Assembly: GCF_000003815.2 (NCBI RefSeq)
Contig: NC_049989.1
Span: 15,566,883-15,630,882 of the forward strand
Length of the DNA: 64,000 nt
Source: Branchiostoma floridae
Taxonomy: Eukaryota; Chordata; Leptocardii; Amphioxiformes; Branchiostomatidae
Reading direction: 5' to 3'
A program made the translations under genes and the position numbers. Positions within the stretch are counted from its first letter, which is position 1; each line of letters begins with the position of its first letter. Positions 21,550-32,659 of this stretch are shown here, in pieces. Below the pieces are notes generated by a model. It saw only the letters and a program-made list of their open reading frames with translations. It was not told where the DNA came from and searched no databases.

Positions 21550-21998
21550 TGTCTGGATGGATGGGAGGATGGATGGGAGGATGGATGGATGGATGGATGG
21601 ATGGATGGATGGATGGATGGATGGATGGATGGATGGATGGATGGATGGATGGATGGATGGATGGATGGATGGATGGATGGATGGGTGGATGGATGGATGG
21701 ATGGATGGATGGATGGATGGATGGATGGACGGACAGACGGATGGATGGATGGATGGAGGATGGATGGATGGATGGATAGATGGATGGATGGATGGATGGA
21801 TGGATAGACGGACAGACGGATAGATGGATGGATGGATGGAGGATGGATGGATGGATGGATGGATGGATGGATGGATGGATGGATGGATGGATGGATGGAT
21901 GGATGGATGGATGGATGGATGGATCGATCGATCGATGGATGGATGGATGGTCGGACGGACGGACGGATGGATGGATGGGTGGAGGATGGATGGATGTG
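21550..21998. repeat. (GGAT)n tetranucleotide microsatellite, ~450 bp
   Basis: Almost pure GGAT/ATGG repeat with GGAC, GGAG and GATC variants. The six-frame ORFs here (GWMD, HPSI patterns) are repeat translations and not proteins. Confidence 0.97.
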
Positions 21999-22930
21999 CA
22001 CCTCAACAATCAAGGTTGCCTTTGAGTGTGTTTTATATTTCATCTTTGCCTTCCACTTTCCATTCGCTCAGCTTCAATGACCCATACATAAGTTGTCTAC
22101 GGATACGGCCGTCAGACAATTGGCTCTCATGACCAAAGATTGCATCTTAGCTCGGCCTCTCCTCTTTTCCGTGCACCAAGCTTCATTTCCCCATACATAG
22201 GTTGTCTGGAGATGCAGTTGCAGGCATTCCCATAACACGACCGAAAATTATTACCTTACTGTTGCAAATAAAACTGCAAGACCCACATGAACCATCCAAT
22301 GCAAATTGATACATTTGGACAATGAAATACGAAACGTAATGAAAGGACTAGAAACCCGTCTTTATAGGCGCTCGACATTTGAAACAAGACGCACCCGTAC
22401 TTTTTGTTATTGCCATGGGATGCAACCAATTCGTTATGAACGTAGCTGTTTGAGAATGTTCTTCATGTATACATGAGTACATAAATATACCATAACCCAA
22501 TTGTCTTCTATCATTCCGAAATACATAGATCAGATATTTTATGTATCAAACTTCAAGCGCGATATTATCTTGCAAAATTTATGCAAAGCCTATAACAAAA
22601 TAACTACCCAGCCCTCAACGATATGCATTCACTTTTAAAAGTAAATCTTCATATTTTGCAATATATATCACACATACACACAATTACACCTAAGCATATA
22701 TGACACTCTCTATCTACGGGATTCATTATACCACAGCGATATATCAGAATTTTCTACCTTATTTCAGGCATCGGCAATTTAACGCAATAAACCCCTAGGG
22801 CCATCCCCAAGGATGTAATAAATTATCATATCCTTTAAACGACGCACAATTAACGTATAAATTATCACCTTAACGGCGATCACATTCTATTGATATTATT
22901 CACTGCGCCAGCCATTTCGTTCATTACGTT
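21999..22930. other. No gene recognised
   Basis: AT-rich DNA. The phrase CCCATACATAAGTTGTCT (near 22080) recurs as CCCATACATAGGTTGTCT near 22190. No coding or RNA feature is supported. Confidence 0.3.
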
Positions 22931-23454
22931 AGGCCACAGCAAGTAAATCTTATGGATCACATCTATGCAGACTACAAAAATAATGAGATAGCGCGAAAAA
23001 AAACAAGATGGGTAAAACAAACAAGATGGCTAAATTTTCAAAATAGACACCATAAACGTTGTAACAAGATTTGAAGTGACAAAACGTGGCATCACAACTA
23101 ACAAGGCATCCATTCCTGTATTGAAGAAGAGAACTAGTGTGGTAAAAGTGATACTAGTGTAATACACTGGTATCACTTGCCAAGCTGGCAACTACTAGTC
23201 ATGGCTTCCATGTTGGTGGCACCTTTACAACTATCCAACAATTGCAAGTTTTACTTCTGCAACTATATTCACGGGTACCTCCTTAGTTTCACTTCTACAA
23301 GTATGATTATCATATGCTACAACACAACATGTTTACCTATTTTGGTCTATCTGACCATCCCTCAAGAGGAATAAAATTCTTTTTTTTTTTCTGAAATCAG
23401 GCGATAATTAATGAGCGCGCTGATGTCATTCATAAAATTTACTTGCTGTGGCCT
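22931..23454. mobile_element. MITE family AGGCCACAGCAAGTAAAT, copy 1
   Basis: Inverted ends of about 33 bp: AGGCCACAGCAAGTAAATCT at the left, and ATAAAATTTACTTGCTGTGG then CCT at the right. The interior has ACAAGATGGGTAAAACAAAC, GGTATCACTTGCCAAGCTGG and an oligo-T before CTGAAATCAGGCGATAATTA. A second full copy starts 316 bp downstream. Confidence 0.88.
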
Positions 23455-23769
23455 TGTGGAAGATTTGGTGGGCTGTTCGTCGAAGTGTTACGCCTCTATG
23501 GCTCTAAAACGAGCGAGATAAAGTGGTCGCGTTGAGGCTATTCTATGGTACATAGCTCTTCAGGGTGCTAATTGACCGTAATGCTCTTCACAGATGTATG
23601 GAATAATTATCAGTAACGTTATATCGACCATGTAGTGAATACAGAAACGACTGAAGGTTTCTTCATCTGTCATCTGATTTAGTGAGTAAGTAAGAAAAAT
23701 CAGAGAGTAAATGGGGGGTATATAAAGCCTTGGGTGGGAGGGGAACCCATTTAACATTGCCTGTAAATA

Positions 23770-24304
23770 AGGCCACAGCAAGTAAATTTTATGGATGACA
23801 TCCTCTGCAAAAATAGTGCGATAGGGCGAAAAAAAAACAAGATGGGTGAAGAAAAAAACAAGATGGCTACATTTTCAAAAATAGGCACCATAAAGTTGTG
23901 ATGACCGTTGTAAAAAGAATTAAAGGAACAAAACATGATATCAGAGCCAACAATGCATTCATTCCTTGTATTTAAGACATGTACTGGTGTGTTAAAAGTG
24001 ACATTAGTGTGGTAGATTGGCATCACCAACAAAGTTGGTAACCACACTCATAGCTTCCATATTGGTGTCACTTTTACAATTATCCAATAAGTTTCATTTT
24101 CGTTTCATTGCAGTCCTGGGTACCTCGCAAGTGTCACTTCTACAAGTGAAATTATTAGGCTACAACACAATATATTACTCATGTTGGTACTTTATCGTCA
24201 TGTTAACCATCCCTGTAGAAGAAAAAATCTTGTTTTTTTTCTGAAATCAGGCGAAAATTAATGCGCGCGCTGATGTCATCCATAAAATTTACATGCTGTG
24301 GCCT
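23770..24304. mobile_element. MITE family AGGCCACAGCAAGTAAAT, copy 2
   Basis: Same orientation and internal order as the copy at 22931-23454, including CTGAAATCAGGCGAAAATTA and a closing CATAAAATTTACATGCTGTG. The intervening DNA (23455-23769) and the DNA after it (24305-24560) share the phrases TAGTGAGTAAG, AAATGGGG and ATATAAAG, so a larger unit may have been duplicated. Confidence 0.88.
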
Positions 24305-25597
24305 AAGATTAAAACAAACAGCCTAACGCAACATTCGTGTTAACGCCAGGTGTAAAGATGTGATGAATACAGAACGATCTGGAGGTTTATAGCGAGAATA
24401 TAGTGAGTGTGGTGAATACAGAAATAACTTGTTTCGCCATCTTTCTGATATAGTGAGTAAGGAAAATTGCGGGGGGGGGGGGGTAAATGGGGATATATAT
24501 AAATATATAAAGTCTTGGATGAGAGGAGAACACATTTACCATTGCCTGTGAGCAAAAGTAAAACAAATATAGCCTAACGTAATATTAGTTGAAACGCCAG
24601 ACTTAAAGATGTGGTTAATAATAAGAAATAAGAGAGTCTGATACCACCACAGTCCTCTAGGAGACAATATCTCACACTCTACTATAACCCCCCTCCCATC
24701 AGACATGGTTCCAGAGAAGATGGGTGGTGCTACTCGTAATGTGTCCCTCATGCCCAACCCTAATTGAGGTCACCTAAAACACATAAAAGACATATACGCT
24801 GCTGCAAGTGTAATAACAACATATTGTTGGGACGGCCAATGAAATAGAAAGACATCAGAGACTATGCTACTTATCTTTATCACGCAAGGGAAGACATTGT
24901 GTCCATGGCCACCTGCTTAGTTTGCTGAAAGCATACCTAAAGCACAGAGATCGAACCCTTCCGACATGAGCAAAGAAACTCCAGGAGCTAAGGAAGCTTG
25001 CAGGATGCAAAGCACTGTGGAAAATAAAAGACGAAAGAAAGACAGAATGAAGCTATAGGACTTTTCAAAGACTATAGATACAGAACCCAGTGAATGATGA
25101 TCATGATAGGTAGAACAATATTCTTTTGAAACGAATCCTTGAACATAGCTGAATATAGCTCCCAGTATGACTGAGCACAGAAATTTTAGCTCAATCTGAG
25201 CTAAAGGACATCCCAATAAACTCAATAAACTCAGACTTGAAGAGACTTTTCAAATACAATTCAATCTCTACAAATGGATAGAAAAGGGAGATCTATAGCT
25301 ACTTCCGTATGTTTCGAGTGACATCCATCACTCTTCTTCAGCGTCACTAGAATGGATTTGCAGAACAATTCAAGACAAGTACAGCTAACAAGGAAAAATG
25401 GTTGAGGATGTCAATTCACTAACTTCTAAGGATTGTATGCAAATGTCACTCAAATTGTCAGCATGCATAAAGTGTAGAAAGAGATGAAAAATAATAAAAC
25501 TATTCGACATTTTTTTCATTACCAGGTAAATTTATCCTCCGGCATAAAATCAATTTTCAGAAAACAGCATATTTTCCGTTTGGAAATTTCAAATGTA
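24305..25597. other. Unassigned DNA with a hammerhead-like core on the minus strand
   Basis: Minus-strand 25342-25308 reads CTGAAGA, a perfect 6-bp stem GAGTGA/TCACTC, then GAAACATACGG, matching the hammerhead core layout. No coding exon is supported in the stretch. Confidence 0.4.
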
Positions 25598-25857
25598 AAG
25601 GTGGTATTATCTCACTGCATTTATGGGGCACCAGTGCGGATATACGAGGTTCGAAAGATTGCTCAACGAATTTGATAAAGATAAAGCGCGAATCTTCTTA
25701 CGTTTTCTGTATTTTTTTGTGTTTTAAGTCATACTTTTACGTATCATGCAATGTCTAAATTGTAAATATAAATTGGCGAAAATAATACAACAGTGCCGCA
25801 GTGAACGAACCCCGCAGTGCCACACCGGTGCCCCAATAAAGTGCTATGAGATATTAA
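25598..25857. mobile_element. MITE family GGTGGTATCTCACTGCACTT, copy 2
   Basis: Degenerate left arm (AAGGTGGTATTATCTCACTG) and right arm GAACCCCGCAGTGCCACACC then GGTGCCCCAATAAAGTGC. The centre contains the shared GCGAAAATAATACAACAG. Confidence 0.8.
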
Positions 25858-26100
25858 GTTTGTTAGTTTCTCCCGTTTCTGTAACTTTTTTTCACCATTT
25901 AATGACTTTTGTGCTTAGCGCACACGCACTGGGCTTACATTCCTTGATGGTGATTACATACCGTATTAACCTGACGCTCCGGTATGCACGACTCTTAAGA
26001 TCTTAAACCCCAGACACTATCCTCTCACGTTGAACATCACGTCAAGCTCCTACGACGCCACAAATCATTTAATATCTTGGCTCATGTCCTACTTTTACCA

Positions 26101-26645
26101 TCCCGAAATCCTGGCGTCAATAGGGAGCGGCCTTATGGTTTTTTTCATTAATGCACAGGTATTAAAAACGTCACATTTGGTATTCCATAATGTCTACGTA
26201 CGGCGTCACTCCCTACGTTGCTTCGTAAAAAAAACGACGGTTGGCGTCGATAGAGAACGTCCTTATGCATTTTTTTCATTAATGCACAGGTATTAAAAAC
26301 GTCACATTCGGCATTCCATAATGTCTACCTGCGGCGTCACTTCCTACGTTGCCTCGTAGAAAAACGACGGTTGGCGTCAATAGAGAACGTCCTTATGCAT
26401 TTTTTTTCATTAATGCACAGGTATTAAAAACGTCACATTTGGCATTCCATAATGTCTACGTACGGCGTCGCTCCCTACGTTGCTTCGTAAAAAAACGACG
26501 GTTGGCGCCAATAGAGAACGTCCTTATGCATTTTTTTCATTAATGCACAGGTATTAAAAACGTCACATTTGGCATTCCATAATGTCTACGTACGGCGTCA
26601 CATCCTACGTTGCCTCGTAAAAAAGCGACGGTTGGCGCCGATAGT
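26101..26645. repeat. 130-131-bp tandem repeat, four units
   Basis: TTGGCGTC/TTGGCGCC words recur at 26111, 26241, 26371, 26502 and 26632. Each unit has AGAGAACGTCCTTATGCA, a T-run, CATTAATGCACAGGTATTAA, AACGTCACATTTGGCATTCC and CTACGTTGCTTCGTAAAAA. The high similarity implies recent amplification. Confidence 0.93.
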
Positions 26646-26923
26646 TATGCGGAAATACAACATGGTTAATTAGATAACATATCCCTGGTCTGTGGAATCT
26701 CTCCCAGTTGGCACATTGTCGTGATTTAGCCATCTAATTAACCGCCAAGCATGATAAGTGGTCGATGATAATCTTTCTAATTAAAAAAAAAATCCTCTGA
26801 ATATGAAAGCTGAAACTTTATTAATTTTGAAAAGTTTGAAATGAAAGAAATTGTGACAGAAACATCCGAAAGAAGTCTGAAAGTTTCTCCATACTGAGTT
26901 AATCATATACTATGACATCCGCT

Positions 26924-27360
26924 AAAGCCCCGTTTACAAATGAAGAATTTAGCTCGGCCGAATTGTCATCGACTTCTATTTGAAATGGAGGTTTTCAGGT
27001 TGGAATGGATACTCCGTTTACGGTTCCTGAGTTCTCGATCTTTGATCATAAGCGAAGCATTATTAGACGCTCACCTTTTTTTTTGACTGCTTAAGTTTTG
27101 TNNNNNNNNNNNNNNNNNNNNNNNNNNNNNNNNNNNNNNNNNNNNNNNNNNNNNNNNNNNNNNNNNNNNNNNNNNNNNNNNNNNNNNNNNNNNNNNNNNN
27201 NCGGCCGAGTTGTCAGCGAGCTCTTAATTACAAGGAGGTATGATGCCGGACGAAGAAACTCTGCCATTTGTTCGTAAGCATCAGGCTCATGCCTCCTCGT
27301 AATTTAGAGCTCGCTGACAACTCGGCCGAGCTTAATTCTTCATTTGTAAACGGGGCTTAA
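26924..27360. mobile_element. MITE with long inverted ends, containing an assembly gap (27102-27201)
   Basis: The left end AAAGCCCCGTTTACAAATGA continues AGAATTTAGCTCGGCCGA. The right end is the inverse CTCGGCCGAGCTTAATTCTT then CATTTGTAAACGGGGCTTA. An inner hairpin spans 27202-27330 (GAGTTGTCAGCGAGCTC / GAGCTCGCTGACAACTC). The 100-N placeholder falls inside the element; hairpin-prone sequence is a plausible cause of the assembly break. Confidence 0.8.
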
Positions 27361-27379
27361 ACGGGGCTTAAGTACGCTA

Positions 27380-27660
27380 AGTACGGATAGAGCACTGCGA
27401 CGACCTTGCAAATGACAGATCCAGCTGGAGATGTACACTGTCCAGGCAGCTAAAATCAGGAGAAACCAGACTGATGTGCATGACAGAAGAAAAGCTCTGC
27501 AACAGACCTGAGTCAGCTTACAGATGTGCCCTATGTGGCAGAGACTGTCATTCTCGTATAGGACTGTTCAGCCACAGTCGACGCTGTAGGGCTGATATCA
27601 ATTAGGATTTTACCATGGTCAATATTGACCGAAAGAGGCCATATAAATACACCAAAGCTG
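27380..27660 (+). pseudogene. LINE ORF C-terminal fragment with CxxC-H-C finger
   Basis: In broken frames it encodes the end of an RTE-type LINE protein, including CALCGRDCHSRIGLFSHSRR, a C2HC-type terminal finger, and stops at TCAATTAGG. The copy at 49560-49880 covers the same part with more upstream sequence. It is inactive. Confidence 0.7.
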
Positions 27661-27910
27661 ATGCGAGAGTCCAAAGAAAAAGGACTGAGCAAGAACACGA
27701 TTGTAGAAAATGAAGGCTTAGTATCCATCTTGCATATTTTTTTTGCAATCTACAAGACTTGGTGTTTTTTTGTATGTCAGCTAATGGGCTAATAAATCAT
27801 CCAAAGCATTATGTTTTTTTCCGAAAGAGAAAACGTAATGTTTTCGTTGGTGTGCTCTTTTACTTTCTTCCTCCTAGCAGAGAAGGATAACAGGAAAAGG
27901 CTGGGCTTTA

Positions 27911-28105
27911 TGTTACAATTTTAAGACTTTATATCCGTGCACAAAATAAAGCGCTTACCAACAAGCTTTCGATCAGTCCTCTGATCCTTATCAATTTGAA
28001 ATGACCCAAAGCCTAAGTCACACATCCTGAACGGAAGTGTGACGTCAGAAAAGGGTCAAAGGTGATTGGCAGTCGGTATTGGCCCCTGTCTCGGTTGAGG
28101 GAAGG
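27911..28105 (-). mobile_element. Penelope-like terminal repeat (AACAAGCTTTCGATCAG), copy 1
   Basis: Shares CACAAAATAAAGCGCTTACC, AACAAGCTTTCGATCAGTCC, GAAATGACCCAAAGCC and GGAAGTGTGACGTCAG with copies at 28626-28800 and 57112-57295. On the minus strand GGATCAG/CTGATC form a stem followed by GAAAGC, a hammerhead-like arrangement with a diverged CUGANGA. Penelope-like identity is an inference. Confidence 0.55.
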
Positions 28106-28257
28106 TTGGTGGGCTCTGATGTAGATGGCCGCTTTAACTCCCCTGGGAAAGTAATCCTGTTCGGAATCAAAAAAGGCTGGGCTGTCTGCCTTGGCTGGTT
28201 ATCACGTCAGGCTACTCAGATACCCCCATTCATAACCTCGATTATTACTTTCACTAA

Positions 28258-28455
28258 CATGCTCACTCACTCACTCACTCACGCACTCACTCACGCACTC
28301 ACTCACTCACTCACCCACTCACTCACTCACTTACCCACTCACTCACTCACCCACTCACCCACTCACTCACTCACCCACTCACTCACTCACCCACCCACTC
28401 ACTCACTCACTCACCCACGCACTCACGCACTCACTCACTCATTCAATCACTCACA
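28258..28455. repeat. (CACT)n microsatellite with CACC and CACG variants
   Basis: About 200 bp of CTCA tetranucleotides. The apparent THSLTH protein is repeat translation. Confidence 0.96.
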
Positions 28456-28625
28456 CTACTTTTGGGTGAGACTGATGGTATATTATTGTATGCGAGTAGT
28501 ATGACACAAGGCTACATAGAAAACGTTCTGCACTTTCTAGTATTTCAACTTCTTGGTACGGTTTACAGTTTGATGTAAATGACCAAGTCAATGTTCCATA
28601 CAAAAACAAGTTACCAGCATTCATG

Positions 28626-28800
28626 TATTATGTTACAATTTGAAGACCATATATCCGGCGTGCACACAAAATAAAGCGCTTACCAACAAGCTTTCGATCA
28701 GTCGTCTGATCCTTCTCAAGTTGAAATGACCCAGAGCCGGATTAGAAGTGTGACGTCAGCAAAGGGTCAAAGGTGCTTCGCAGTCGGTATCATCAGTATT
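28626..28800 (-). mobile_element. Penelope-like terminal repeat, copy 2
   Basis: Same segment as at 27911-28105 with small differences (AGTCGTCTGATCC, CGTGCACACAAAATAAAG). The CACT microsatellite lies between the two copies. Confidence 0.55.
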
Positions 28801-28912
28801 CATGTATGTTTGTTAAGCGCTGGCTTATGAATTTATCACCTTTGGGACGTATAAAACTACTTTTGATTAAGTACATTTGATATATACGGAGTGCCTAAAA
28901 CGCACAATACTT

Positions 28913-29164
28913 AAGGTGGTATCTCACTACACTTGAGACACCGGTGAGGCACTGCGGGGTTCGAAAGATTACTCAACGACCTTCAGAGACAAAGAACGAA
29001 TTTTTTCACTTTTTTTGTATTTTGTTGTCTGCTAAGTCATACTTTTACGTATTACACAATGTCTAGATTATGAAAAAAAATCGGCAAAAATAACACAACA
29101 GCGCCGCAGTGAACCAACCCCGCAGTGTCGCACCGGTGCCCCAAGTGCAGTGAGAAACCACCTA
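28913..29164. mobile_element. MITE family GGTGGTATCTCACTGCACTT, copy 3
   Basis: Arms AAGGTGGTATCTCACTACAC and GCCCCAAGTGCAGTGAGAAA then CCACCT, with flanking CTTAA at the left and CTAAA at the right. The centre has ACTTTTACGTATTACACAAT. Confidence 0.85.
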
Positions 29165-30410
29165 AAAGTACAGGCGAACTGAGAAAACTCTTTTTTCTAG
29201 TTGCCGGAAAAATCTTTTTTACTATTAAGTATCGATACAGAGTTGATGTATATATGACATATATCCGCAAGGTGCATTATTTAAAAAAAAAGAAAACATG
29301 TAGAGATTCTCGTATTATACTTTAAAATGGTGGCACTATCTCCGGTACTTTTATTACCTAGCTATTAGCTCATTTTATGAGTGACAGCAAAGGTGCCCTT
29401 GGGTTTAATGTACAATCTTGTCACTAAAGCTCTTTAGGTAATGGGTAACTGCATGGAAAGGACGATAGACCAAAGCGCGCTCAGTATGATATCTGTATCC
29501 CTAAGCAGTATTAAAGTTTCGACGATATATACACACGTTGCACGTAAGACCGCCACAAAGGAACGCTATAAGTGCTTGTTAACACGTTACTTAACCCTGT
29601 AGCGACCCAAACATCTTGATATATCCTACCCTTGGGGGGAAATGTGACTGTGTGATTTATAATCAGTCCCGAAGTTTTGTCATTCGCCTTGTCTTCTGTT
29701 ACGTCCTGGCAAAAGAATTCCTCCAGGGTTACTTGAAATATCTACAAATTGCACTTTTGGACAAACTGTATTTACCCTTAAGGCTAACTGGTACTTTGCC
29801 AAAAAAACAAGTTACGATGGTACGAAGTAGTCTCTACCAGACTCCATAGGTCGCTGGGAAAGCCATAGAAATGGAACAAATAGAGGTAAGCCTACCAGAG
29901 AAGTAAAGACGGCTAGGGAACAGCTTGCTACCTACGACCTTCGTAGTGAGGAAATGATTGTTCTGGCCGGCTGACTCCTCTATTGTATTATGACTCTATT
30001 TGTCTAATTCTACGATTAGACCACCGATCTACGAAGCCTGGAAGAGGCTAGGTACGTGCGGAGATTAATAAGTTCTCGGCCTCACCCAGAAATAATAAGC
30101 ATAACTCAGATTTCGATATGCACTACTTCGTAGTTTGGAACATTTTATCAATATCCTTCAAACTTTACTCCAGTGTAGTCATTTCTTTCCAGCAAACGTC
30201 TTTTTGAGAATCAGTAGATTAGTTGCAAGAAAAAAATAAGGGTGAACTGACTTGCGTGAGTCGAGTTCCCCATGCCGTAAATTCTTTTCATACACAACAA
30301 CAAAAGAACAAGTGAGTGGTGCTGCAAACTACATAACATCTGGTCTTTACGCACACGTAAAGCTTTCATAAAGCGTACGTAAAGCATACATCCATTTGAA
30401 TGAAGAAGTG
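29165..30410. other. No gene recognised
   Basis: Mixed intergenic DNA; short open frames lack domain signatures. Confidence 0.3.
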
Positions 30411-30712
30411 TATTTGCAAGTTCGTGCCCGAGGGCTAATTGCAAGTACATGGTATAAACATAGTAGATATACAAGTGACAGTTATGAACAATATTATACT
30501 TTAATACCAGTGTTGGCTATTTCTAAACAGGTTGGGTTTGACTTCTTTTTTTGGAAGCAGAGGGAGACGAAAAGCCCCACCTTTTCTAAAATTTGTGGGT
30601 TCTGTGATTTCAAGAGAAAAGTAGCTTTCTTTTCGTCTGTCAATGTGGGGAAGTTGGGATAAGTCTTTAAATACCGCACCATTTGAGATCGGATTTCTTG
30701 AAATGTTGGCAA
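30411..30712 (-). pseudogene. LINE ORF2 C-terminal fragment, copy 1
   Basis: The minus strand reads YPNFPTLTDEKKATFLLKSQ, NPQILEKVGLFVSLCFQKK, then a stop and a 3' UTR. This corresponds to the extreme C-terminus of the CR1-like ORF2 in this window (FVYIMKSSDNIVLQKLCEFI, then YTCFKKR) but is a different family. Copies occur at 35868-36150 (-) and 63440-63785 (+). Confidence 0.65.
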
Positions 30713-32089
30713 AGTTTATTTTAGAATCCACAATTTTACCAAAATCGACAGATAAAAGTTGGGTATTGTGACAGCATATCTATTGTCTAGTCAGACATCG
30801 CTCACTAGTACGTGCCCATGTGGACGCCTGAGGCAAAACTAAACGCCCATTTTCAGTCGTGTAGCCGGGGGGGAGATGTTGTGGTTTGGGATCAAGATGT
30901 GCAAGGGGAACGTAAAACGTGGGTGTAAAAGGGGTCGTCGTGGGGTGAGGACTCCCCTGGGGGTTTTGGTGCCAAACTCATTCCCTTTATTGGTGTAGGA
31001 ATGGTGGGAGTTCGTGTGTGTTGTTTCAGACGACTTTTTGTGGTCACGTGATGTGACGTCACCAGAAGTAAATGTGGGAATGCAAAGCTGTCTGTTCAGA
31101 CGAAGTGTCGAGGAAAAACAAGAGGTAATATTTTTTCAAAGCTTTGTTCTTAAAACAAATAATACATTTGTCAAGAGCTAAGTGTTTTTATAATTAATCT
31201 ATTGTACAAGGAGTTATAGAAAGTATTAGTGCCCACTATCACATGAGTAAAAGTACATTAATTAAGCGCAATAGGACTAGTATTTCTACAATCTACTATA
31301 GAGGCAATATACATATACGTATATAACTAGCACGGAATCATTTTCAAGCAAATACATACCATTAATGTTTACTTTTACACGGTAGATCGTAAGAAACTAC
31401 TGCTCCATTTATTCTTACCGAAACACGTTAATAAACATAGTGACCAGCACCTCTAGCTCTGTCCTGCCACTTGCTACACAATGCAATCGAACACCACTGA
31501 AGAGTGCCCGCTACAACTCCAGTAACCAATATTTGTTCGGAACGGAAAAAAGAAGTTGAGGAAGAAAAGGAGCAAACAATATGTTTTCCTTCCGTTAAAG
31601 GTTAACAAAATATATACAGTAATATCTGAAATGTATTCACTATCACTAAAATATAATTTTGAAAAATGAAAAGAATTACTAGGATAACATAATCAAACAT
31701 AAAACATCGGAAAGGTTTTCTGACTATTTTCGATTGGAGAACAATGAAAAACACCATGTGAGGTCATCAGTCTATACGGGTGCATATTTTATGCTTAAAG
31801 TNNNNNNNNNNNNNNNNNNNNNNNNNNNNNNNNNNNNNNNNNNNNNNNNNNNNNNNNNNNNNNNNNNNNNNNNNNNNNNNNNNNNNNNNNNNNNNNNNNN
31901 NGATAAAGGTAGTACCATAGCCTTTTAGGCCGTAGGGGCAATGGTCTGTTATCTACTGTGTCTAGGGCACGGTATTGAAGGAGCTTCTATCGTACTTTTT
32001 ACACCTGGGTGGAGTAAGGAAAGACTAAGTGTAAAATGCATCTTTAACGAGATCAAAGTACGGCCACGAGACCACTTCAAGGCAATGAA
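30713..32089. other. Intergenic with assembly gap (31802-31901); no gene recognised
   Basis: The 100 Ns are an unsized scaffold gap. The DNA around it is AT-rich without supported features. Positions 31997-32040 (TTTTTACACCTGGGTGGAGT) resemble the SINE body at 16610-16640. Confidence 0.35.
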
Positions 32090-32296
32090 CTAAGAAGTCG
32101 GAAACAGTGCACGGAGATAGCGGTGGACATTTGTTTTGAAGGCTGATAAGTTGTAGACAGGAGGGAAACAAGAGTCGTCAAGTGAGTTCCATAATTTTGC
32201 TGTTCGGGGAAAGAAACTGTTGCTGTAGAAGGACTTGAAAATTGAACAGTAAAGCGATGTGAGGTTGAAGAGAACCTTGTGAGAAACATTTGCCGC
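32090..32296 (-). pseudogene. LINE reverse-transcriptase C-terminal fragment
   Basis: The minus strand reads LFNLTSLYCSIFKSFYSNSF, FPRTAKLWNSLDDSCFPP, VYNLSAFKTNVHRYLRALFP, TS and a stop at 32090. The FFPRTAKLWNSL phrase is the hallmark closing segment of many invertebrate LINE polyproteins. The rest of the element is missing. Confidence 0.75.
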
Positions 32297-32309
32297 AAAA
32301 AAATTGATA

Positions 32310-32385
32310 GCATGTTAGGGGCTTCGAACCAAGGACCTATTGGCTCTGGAACAAGGACCCTAACCGTTCCTCCAACATGACGCAA
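32310..32385 (-). mobile_element. tRNA-like SINE head fragment
   Basis: The minus strand has TGTTGGAGGAACGGTTAGGG (A-box-like) and TTGGTTCGAAGCCCC (B-box-like). A related + strand copy lies at 62740-62835. Cloverleaf pairing is poor, so it is not called a tRNA gene. Confidence 0.5.
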
Positions 32386-32659
32386 CGTCATTGCTTTTAC
32401 TGATGTATTTGATTGATGTTTTGTTTCACTCGTAACATTTAATGTAAAGAGACTCACTAGATAAGCTTCATTAATTTTCAATTTGTAATTAACAATAATT
32501 ACGAGAGCAAAACGCAAACAGAATGATTTTATGATTCTATAACTTACATATGACACCCCAGCAAACAAGTTGGTGGCTCTGAATGTTTTTTTGTTTTTGC
32601 TTTTTTTCTATCATGACTATGTGCTCTTTTTGACCATGTCATTTTTGTTGATCTATCCT

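Noticed and set aside
21522-22132. Long open frames on both strands (HPSI and DGWM patterns)
   Set aside because: They are translations of the GGAT microsatellite; no stop occurs because the repeat lacks them.
26101-26645. Possible CRISPR-like array of direct repeats
   Set aside because: Units are contiguous 130-bp satellites without unique spacers, in a eukaryotic genome.
28079-28504. 141-codon ORF with a THSLTH pattern
   Set aside because: It is a CACT microsatellite translation joined to repeat DNA.
32077-32568. 163-codon minus-strand ORF
   Set aside because: The meaningful protein (LINE C-terminus with FFPRTAKLWNSL) is in a different minus frame at 32090-32296.
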